DNA from: Oscillospiraceae bacterium
GTDB lineage: Bacteria > Bacillota_A > Clostridia > Oscillospirales > WRJC01
DNA: 16,003 bases
Direction: 5' to 3'
NCBI GenBank assembly: GCA_009782405.1
Contig: WRJC01000066.1
Location: 1-16,003, forward strand
Shown: one piece after another, positions 10,941 to 16,003 of the stretch
Layout of the letters: every line of letters starts with the position of its first letter
How positions within the stretch are numbered: the stretch's first letter is position 1
Translations under genes and position numbers: made by a program
The notes under the pieces: model-generated
Seen by the model: only the letters and a program-made list of their open reading frames with translations
Told to the model about the DNA's origin: nothing
Databases searched by the model: none

Positions 10941-13166
10941 GTGGAACAGCAAATCAAATCGGCATGGGACGAATGGGAACTCATCGAGCCGCCTATCGGC
11001 GATGGGTCATACGGCATAGTCTACAAAGCCGCAAACAAAACGCGCGACGTCGAAATGCTGTCGGCAGTCAAGATAGTGACGATACGCAAATCGCCTTCGG
11101 AATCCGAGGCATATGTCGAGGAAATCGCCAAAAATTACGAAAACGAAATAAAGACGATGGTCAAGCTAGGAAGTTCCGCCAACATCGTGGGCATACACGA
11201 CTACAAAGTCAAAAAAAAAGGCTCCGACTGGGAAATACATATCCGGATGGAACTGCTCGAAAGTTTTGAGGAATATGCGGCGGAGCGGACCATGGGCGAA
11301 GACGACATCATAAAGCTCGGGGGCGACATATGCCGCGCCCTGGAGCTGTGCGCCAAACAGAGCCCGCCGATAATCCACAGGGACATCAAGCCCGCCAACA
11401 TTTTTTTCTCGCAAGCGGGGGATTTCAAGCTCGGCGACTTCGGGGAGGCGAGGGAGCTGGAAAAGGCGAGATTCGCCCAATCAGAGAAAGGGACTCCCCG
11501 GTATATGGCCCCCGAAGTCAAAAGGGGCGAAGCATACAATGAGACTGCGGACATATGTTCGTTGGGGCTGGTTCTGTACGAACTCTCAAACAACAACAGG
11601 ATCCCCTTTGGCGACCTGAATAAACAGATGCTGAATACTTCTGATATGCAGGAGGCTTTCTCCAAGCGCATCGGCGGCGAGCCTATGCCCCCGCCAAAAA
11701 ACGCAAGCGAAAAAATGGCGAAAGTCATTTTAAAGGCGTGTTCCCACAAGCCGCAGGACAGATACCAGTCCGCCTCGGAATTCAGATCCGATCTGGAATC
11801 CGTGAAAAATCCCGATATTGAAAAAAAGATTGCCCGCCCCGCGCCAAAAGAAAGCAAAAAAATATTCGGGCGCAAGGCGTTTTTTGCGGTGGCCATGGCA
11901 ATGCTCGCTTGCATGGCGATTGTCGGGGGATATTTTGTTTTGAACACCAAAGTGGACGCTTTCTCATTGGAGGTCGAGCCGCAGTATGTCATTTTGAGCT
12001 TGCAACAGACAAGCGGCCTGACAGTCAAGAGGATATTGGAGAACGGAGACACGCTCACCATGAACCCGAACAACCTCGAATGGTCGTCCGCAGACGGCGG
12101 CATCGCAAAAATCGACGGGAACAGGATCGTGGGGCTAAACGTGGGAAGGACGACGATTGTGGGCGAGTATCAAGATCAGACGATAAATTTGATAGTCAAC
12201 GTGATCGAACCGATGGAGGATTTCGTGGATATCGTCCAGCAATACGAACTCGGGCACAAAGTGACGCTGTTCGGCGGGACGGGGGAGTGCATGCATACTG
12301 ACGGGAAACTTTATGGCGAGGCGGAATTTGTGTTGCCGGGCAGCATCGACATTGCCGGCGACGGGACGATTTACATAGCCGATTCGAGGGTTTTGCGTAG
12401 GGTACGAAACAACATGGTCGAAAGCATTGAAATCGACCCGTTCTACATGACCCCCGACATCGTGCGCTGCTATGCGGACGATCTGTATATTCTCACAAAT
12501 GAATGGCAGGAAAACGACGGCAGCTACAGATACGGGATCATAAGGCTCGGCGAAGGCAACAAGGCCGAGGCGGTATATATGCCCGATGCGATCCATGCCG
12601 ACGTTTTGGACTTTTGCTTTTCGCCTGTCGATGACGGTCTGCTGTATTTCATCGAGCGGAACGCCGACTTTGGCGATTATAGCTTAAAAACAATAAATTT
12701 GAAAAACACGGATGACATACAGGAACTTTGCATATTGCCAAAAGGCACGCAGTCGCTGGCCATCGGCGAGGAGGGCGCGGTATACCTCGCAAATATCGAT
12801 ACCGGAGCGATACAGCGATACAGCGGCGGCGAGTTGAAATATATAGCAGGATCGGAGGGCGAGAGGGCGTTCGTTGACGGGATCGCCCCGCTTTTCTATA
12901 TGCCCCAAAAGATACGATACGCCGACAATGCGCTGTATGTCTGGGATTTCAACGTGCTGCGTAGGATCGCGCTGGAAAACGGGTTGGCGGACGACTGCAT
13001 AACAGTAGCTGGCGAGGCGTCGCCGGAGTTCGAATTTGAAATGGAAAAAGAATATGACGCGGAAAATGTAGTGCTGCCAAACGGTAGATTTTGCGATTTC
13101 GCGGTTGCCGACGGGTATATTTTGCTCACTGACCCGAAGCATGGCGTGATTTGGGAGGTCAAATGA
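10941..13166 (+). CDS. receptor-like Ser/Thr protein kinase with BIG2-like and NHL-like extracellular domains
   Basis: The 741-residue protein has a complete N-terminal kinase domain: glycine loop GDGSYGIVY (20-28), lysine K44 in SAVKIV, catalytic HRDIKPAN (H146-R147-D148), DFG at 166-168, and GTPRYMAPE in the activation segment. A basic linker leads to one membrane helix (about 313-336). Outside the membrane comes a BIG2-like Ig domain (about 339-424; WSSADGGIAKIDGNRIVGLNVG). Then about 310 residues of NHL/SMP-30-like propeller repeats follow (PGSIDIAGDGTIYIADSR, SLAIGEEGAVYLANIDTG, PQKIRYADNALYVWD). It should sense an extracellular cue and phosphorylate cytoplasmic proteins. The sensor replaces the PASTA repeats of PrkC/PknB. 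The start is a GTG with a weak AGAAAGAG site 10 nt upstream. No phosphatase gene is adjacent. The stop lies 6 bp from the IS end, so native downstream sequence has been replaced. Confidence 0.87.
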   Translation: MEQQIKSAWDEWELIEPPIGDGSYGIVYKAANKTRDVEMLSAVKIVTIRKSPSESEAYVEEIAKNYENEIKTMVKLGSSANIVGIHDYKVKKKGSDWEIHIRMELLESFEEYAAERTMGEDDIIKLGGDICRALELCAKQSPPIIHRDIKPANIFFSQAGDFKLGDFGEARELEKARFAQSEKGTPRYMAPEVKRGEAYNETADICSLGLVLYELSNNNRIPFGDLNKQMLNTSDMQEAFSKRIGGEPMPPPKNASEKMAKVILKACSHKPQDRYQSASEFRSDLESVKNPDIEKKIARPAPKESKKIFGRKAFFAVAMAMLACMAIVGGYFVLNTKVDAFSLEVEPQYVILSLQQTSGLTVKRILENGDTLTMNPNNLEWSSADGGIAKIDGNRIVGLNVGRTTIVGEYQDQTINLIVNVIEPMEDFVDIVQQYELGHKVTLFGGTGECMHTDGKLYGEAEFVLPGSIDIAGDGTIYIADSRVLRRVRNNMVESIEIDPFYMTPDIVRCYADDLYILTNEWQENDGSYRYGIIRLGEGNKAEAVYMPDAIHADVLDFCFSPVDDGLLYFIERNADFGDYSLKTINLKNTDDIQELCILPKGTQSLAIGEEGAVYLANIDTGAIQRYSGGELKYIAGSEGERAFVDGIAPLFYMPQKIRYADNALYVWDFNVLRRIALENGLADDCITVAGEASPEFEFEMEKEYDAENVVLPNGRFCDFAVADGYILLTDPKHGVIWEVK

Positions 13167-13199
13167 ATTTTAAAAAAATGGTTGTTTGCAGAGTGGTGC

Positions 13200-14228
13200 T
13201 TAGGGAATAGGAGAAAGGGCAAAGAAGTCGCGATAGCGCAGGGATTTGGGAAATTGGAAAGCCAAATTCAAAAGGAGTTCAACTTTTTCGAGGTGATCCG
13301 AGGGAGGATTCATGACGAAAGCGAACAAATTCAAGTAGCCCTGTATCTTGGCCCTGTCGAAACTCGCGTGGGCGTGAAGGAAATTTTTCAGCAGGAAATG
13401 GATGCGGTTGACCCTGTTGAGTGGGTTGTCCCTGTCGCTCAGGCGCTTGATCTCGTTGGAATCGTAGGCGACGCTTTTCAGCCGCAGCTCCCTGACCAAC
13501 TTTTTGTGCGCGTTCTCGCCGTCGTGTATCAGAGTGCTGCCGACCGCTATGTGTTCCATGAACGATTCGTGCGTTTTTTTCTGCGACGGCTTCCCGTACC
13601 CCTCGAATATGCACAGCGTGTGGCTCTCGTCGCAGGCGACCCCGATGCACATCTGGTTCGCCGACAGCCCTCGCGGCTTGTTCCCATCGTCCTTCAGGGC
13701 GACGTCACCGCTCCGCACGCTGTAAAAAGTCTCGTCCAGCCACACTTTCCCGCCGAGCCGCAGCTCGCCCTGGTACGATTCCAACACCAGAAACAGCTTC
13801 TCCAGCCAGTACCGCGATGTCGTGAACGAATTCCTGTTGTTCCACGAGTCCGCGTTTATGCTCACGTACCGGAATATGTTCATCGCGTACTCCACCCATT
13901 CGCTGAGCGATACCTTGTGCCCCTCGAATATCGTCTTGGTCACCGGCGTGAACGTCTGCCCGCATGACGAACACTTGTACCTCTGCACTCCGTTCCCCGT
14001 CCGTCCGTTCTTCTTGAACTTCCCGCTCCCGCAATGCGGGCACTCCTCCGGTGAATATGCGTTGATCAACGCCGTTTCCCCCGTCTCCCCCAACTCCGGG
14101 TGGCGGCTGTCGTATTGGCTTTTGTGTTGCTCGTACAAAAATTTTTGCACCGCGTTTTTCTCCTCTTTTCCGTCCCATGGTGTTTTCCGCCGTGATTTGT
14201 GCGTCATTCCCCTGCTCATTTTCATCAC
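13200..14228 (-). CDS. IS1595-like family transposase
   Basis: About 342 residues. A zinc ribbon, ECPHCGSGKFKKNGRTGNG with a later YKCSSCGQTF (Cys 63, 66, 86 and 89), is followed by an RNase H-like DDE-type core. The first acidic residue is D165 in VWLDETFYS and the second is D236 in LIHDGENAH. The third position lies in NRVNRIHFLLKNFLHAH or the helix after it. The terminal IQGYLNLFAFVMN resembles the IS1595 'YLQxYLNxF' motif. Possible starts are GTG 14228, ATG 14225 and ATG 14219; none has a strong ribosome binding site, so the exact start is uncertain. The frame is intact and the gene looks functional. It serves only transposition of the element. Confidence 0.85.
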   Translation of the reverse strand: MMKMSRGMTHKSRRKTPWDGKEEKNAVQKFLYEQHKSQYDSRHPELGETGETALINAYSPEECPHCGSGKFKKNGRTGNGVQRYKCSSCGQTFTPVTKTIFEGHKVSLSEWVEYAMNIFRYVSINADSWNNRNSFTTSRYWLEKLFLVLESYQGELRLGGKVWLDETFYSVRSGDVALKDDGNKPRGLSANQMCIGVACDESHTLCIFEGYGKPSQKKTHESFMEHIAVGSTLIHDGENAHKKLVRELRLKSVAYDSNEIKRLSDRDNPLNRVNRIHFLLKNFLHAHASFDRAKIQGYLNLFAFVMNPPSDHLEKVELLLNLAFQFPKSLRYRDFFALSPIP

Positions 14229-14254
14229 CGCCGTCTTTCAACTTCGATGATTCT

Positions 14255-14283
14255 ATTATACCATTTCTAACACCACTGTGCAA
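14255..14283 (-). promoter_or_regulatory. transposase promoter inside the insertion sequence
   Basis: On the minus strand TTGCAC (14278-14283) is followed after 17 bp by TATAAT (14255-14260). The -35 lies within the terminal inverted repeat, as is common for insertion sequences, so transposase binding at the end could repress its own gene. Confidence 0.72.
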
Positions 14284-14384
14284 ACAACCATTTTTTAATA
14301 ATAAGGGCATTCGTAAAAATATTTAAAATAAATGATCGCTTAAAAAAGCGTGGAAACTATCTGTCCAAAGAATTTAAAAAAGTT

Positions 14385-15620
14385 TTGCCACAAGAATCTT
14401 CCGATAAAACTTGGGAAAATATCGAAGAAGATTATCGAATTAAATCATTTTCAATAAATTCGGCAATGATAGGAATTTGGGGCAGTGCGTATATTTTTGT
14501 TTTAAGCTTGCAATTATTAAAAGGCGAAGAAAAACCTGAATGGCTATATATATTCATAAAAGACAATATTGAAAATCCGTTAATAAAATTCGGGGAAAAT
14601 GTCAACATAGACCTTACTATTCCAATGTTGATGACAATAATGGTTATCGTTTTCAGTTTTTTGATTATGGCTTTTTACCACAATTTTTTGAATGCGTATT
14701 CAAGATACGAATTTTATCAGACTCAGCGTCAATTAGTCGAAGTTTTCAAACAAGCCGATAAAAAGATCGATCCTGATATTTTAGATAAAATGCTTCTTGT
14801 TTTAAAAGAAACTGCTGTTGTTTCCAAAGATCTTTCGGATTCTACCGAAGTTCTTAACAAATCAATGATTTATGAAAGAAATACTCTCGGTAGTTTTTCC
14901 TTGCGAATAAACAACAGAACGAAAACATTAAACGATGCAATCCAAAGTTTTAAAAACTTGTCGGATGAATTTGAAAACAAATTAACTGTAGGTGTTATTA
15001 AAGCGATTGAAGAAGAACGAGAAACAATCGATGTTGCCTTAAAAAAACGCTATGATGAGCTCGCTGTGGATATGAAAAAATATTCGGTGGAGTTGTTGCA
15101 TGAAGGATTAGCAGAATCGTTCGAAAAAGTATCTGAATCATACATAAAAATATCAGACGAAATACAAAATATGTCAAAAACAATGGAACAAACGGGAAAT
15201 CGAATTTGTTATATAGCAAATGAATTTAACCAAACAGTGCAAACTTTTGAAGGATTTAAAGGAGAAGCAGTAAAAGCATCGGATCAAATGCGTGAAGCAA
15301 GCAATTATCTTAGAGTAGCAGCAAAGCCATTCAATGAAATTATTTCGAAATCGAACGAACTTATGACCAAAACATCGGAATATATGATGTCCCTTTATAT
15401 GAAATTGACGGATAAAGGAGAAAGTTCATTAAATGAAAATGCTAAAAAATCATTTGAACAAACAGAACAAATAATAAAAACATTAGTTGAAAATTTTTTA
15501 GAAGAATTAGATAAAACATTAAAAACAAAATTTTCGCATATTCCAGAACTTTATCAAAATCAAACAATAACGGAAAAGGCTGATCCAGACGAAAAGCCTA
15601 AAAATAAACCGATAAAATAA
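14385..15620 (+). CDS. membrane-anchored coiled-coil protein, probably 5'-truncated by the IS
   Basis: From a TTG at 14385 the product is 411 residues. Two membrane helices (about 27-44, SAMIGIWGSAYIFVLSLQ, and about 80-104, TIPMLMTIMVIVFSFLIMAF) flank an extracytoplasmic loop. After them come about 300 residues of heptad-like, charged helix (for example KNLSDEFENKLTVGVIKAIE and QIIKTLVENFLEELDKTL). No family was recognised with confidence. The layout recalls MotA/ZorA-type proteins with a long tail, but the diagnostic motor motifs are not visible. The same frame stays open leftward to 14271, and 14298-14384 encodes protein-like residues (AFVKIFKINDRLKKRGNYLS) without an ATG or GTG. The TTG has no ribosome binding site. 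The true start was therefore probably removed at the IS edge. Base composition is far more AT-rich than in genes to the left. Confidence 0.65.
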   Translation: MPQESSDKTWENIEEDYRIKSFSINSAMIGIWGSAYIFVLSLQLLKGEEKPEWLYIFIKDNIENPLIKFGENVNIDLTIPMLMTIMVIVFSFLIMAFYHNFLNAYSRYEFYQTQRQLVEVFKQADKKIDPDILDKMLLVLKETAVVSKDLSDSTEVLNKSMIYERNTLGSFSLRINNRTKTLNDAIQSFKNLSDEFENKLTVGVIKAIEEERETIDVALKKRYDELAVDMKKYSVELLHEGLAESFEKVSESYIKISDEIQNMSKTMEQTGNRICYIANEFNQTVQTFEGFKGEAVKASDQMREASNYLRVAAKPFNEIISKSNELMTKTSEYMMSLYMKLTDKGESSLNENAKKSFEQTEQIIKTLVENFLEELDKTLKTKFSHIPELYQNQTITEKADPDEKPKNKPIK

Positions 15621-15636
15621 CGAAAAAGAGGATGCA

Positions 15637-15702
15637 ATGGAAAAAATATGTATGGTATGTGGATTATTGCTCAAATATATTGAGTGCGTATCGCGGGACT
15701 GA
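15637..15702 (+). CDS. very short ORF with a CxxC motif (21 residues)
   Basis: An ATG with GAGGA 4 nt upstream, just 16 bp after the coiled-coil gene, opens a 21-codon frame, MEKICMVCGLLLKYIECVSRD. CMVC looks like half of a zinc ribbon. It ends in TGA at 15700, and no good continuation was seen in any frame. It could be the stump of a small zinc-ribbon gene or chance. Confidence 0.25.
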   Translation: MEKICMVCGLLLKYIECVSRD

Positions 15703-15776
15703 TTTGGCTCAACCGCAAAAAGCAGTATCGCTAAAATGCACACTTTAAAATGTATCAAAAAGGATGGGATAATTTT

Positions 15777-15977
15777 ATGCATAAAGAAGAAAAAATTGTT
15801 TTTGTGGAATATTTTCCGGGAATGAAGCAATATTTTGGCTATGGATCGCATGCAAATACTACTTTTTACGGTCTACACAATATGAATAAAGATATAAGTA
15901 ATTGTGCAGTTGCAGAGGGAGGGGAAAAAAGTTTGCGAAAATTTCACAAAAAAGGGATTGAAAAAAAACACAAATGA
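15777..15977 (+). CDS. 66-residue hypothetical protein at the right edge
   Basis: The frame starts at ATG 15777 with a loose AAGGA/GGGAT purine stretch upstream. An in-frame ATG at 15750 is possible but has no ribosome binding site. The product, beginning MHKEEKIVFVEYFPGMKQYF and ending in a lysine-rich tail (SLRKFHKKGIEKKHK), has no signal peptide, membrane helix or motif that I recognise. It lies in AT-rich sequence where chance frames of this size are not rare. It could belong to the same transferred segment as the coiled-coil gene. Confidence 0.35.
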   Translation: MHKEEKIVFVEYFPGMKQYFGYGSHANTTFYGLHNMNKDISNCAVAEGGEKSLRKFHKKGIEKKHK

Positions 15978-16003
15978 AATAAAATGGGTACATGGATGTA
16001 TTC

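Larger units (their letters stand above)
13173..14296 (-). mobile_element. IS1595-like insertion sequence with 26-bp terminal inverted repeats
   Basis: The ends carry inverted repeats: AAAAAATGGTTGTTTGCAGA... at 13173-13198 and its complement at 14271-14296, with one mismatch in 26 (CAGAGT versus CACAGT). One transposase gene fills the interior on the minus strand. I see no convincing target-site duplication: the 8 bp outside are GAATTTTA (left) and AATAATAA (right). That would fit one end having been formed by deletion, or old age. The element lies on the boundary between GC-rich and AT-rich sequence. Confidence 0.82.

Noticed and set aside
11201..12103. A 300-codon minus-strand open frame opposite the kinase gene
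   Set aside because: The sense strand encodes a complete kinase with all catalytic motifs; the antisense product is Ser/Phe-rich and featureless.
13182..13967. A 261-codon plus-strand open frame across the insertion sequence
   Set aside because: It is antisense to an intact transposase with a zinc ribbon and DDE-type motifs; the frame itself has no recognisable domain.
13165..14304. A target-site duplication flanking the insertion sequence
   Set aside because: The 8-bp flanks GAATTTTA and AATAATAA do not match. Other alignments of the A/T-rich ends give only short chance matches.
14385..15620. Assignment of the coiled-coil membrane protein as ZorA of a Zorya defence system
   Set aside because: Only the broad layout (membrane helices plus long helical tail) fits. 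Motor motifs are not visible and no ZorB-like OmpA-domain partner follows.

Overview
The window looks like a Bacillota (Clostridia-like) chromosome segment. Evidence: AGGAGG-type ribosome binding sites 5-10 nt before most starts, several TTGACA/TATAAT-type promoters, an S-layer-homology (SLH) anchored surface protein, a lipoprotein solute-binding protein, and a DUF3990/DUF3791 gene set typical of Firmicutes. Most genes are of moderate to high GC. Right of about 14297 the sequence becomes clearly AT-rich. No RNA gene, CRISPR array or riboswitch was recognised.

Layout. The left edge (minus strand) holds the N-terminus of an ECF sigma factor (1-176), then a two-gene operon read right to left: a URO-D superfamily protein (2793-1858) and a lipoprotein solute-binding protein (1829-336), ending at a terminator (283-307). 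A divergent promoter region with a perfect inverted repeat (2879-2905) separates it from a plus-strand AAA-type NTPase/CYTH fusion (2990-4102). Next come an MntA-like nucleotidyltransferase (4273-4593) with what may be a stump of its HEPN partner, and a large secreted protein with seven 48-residue RCC1 repeats and three SLH domains (4705-7218). Three transcription units follow with near-copies of the same upstream element: a two-helix membrane peptide (7380-7577), a 46-aa ORF overlapping a four-helix membrane protein (7677-8202), and a secreted CHAP peptidoglycan hydrolase (8321-9577). Then a compact three-gene cassette (9843-10848): a DUF3990 ADP-ribosyltransferase-like protein, a small helical protein and a DUF3791 protein. 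After it comes a receptor-like Ser/Thr kinase with a BIG2-like domain and an NHL-like propeller outside the membrane (10941-13166). An IS1595-like insertion sequence (13173-14296) abuts the kinase gene and the AT-rich right end, where a membrane/coiled-coil protein (14385-15620) appears to have lost its 5' end.

How the parts fit. Much of the region concerns the cell surface: SLH/RCC1 protein, CHAP hydrolase, small membrane proteins, receptor kinase. Two loci look like toxin-antitoxin modules: the MNT/HEPN relic and the DUF3990/DUF3791 cassette. The strongest regulatory signal is reuse of non-coding modules: one promoter in three near-identical copies (2906, 4197, 9784), a second promoter/operator module in three copies with fixed spacing (7284, 7584, 8214), and two related terminators differing by a compensatory base-pair change.
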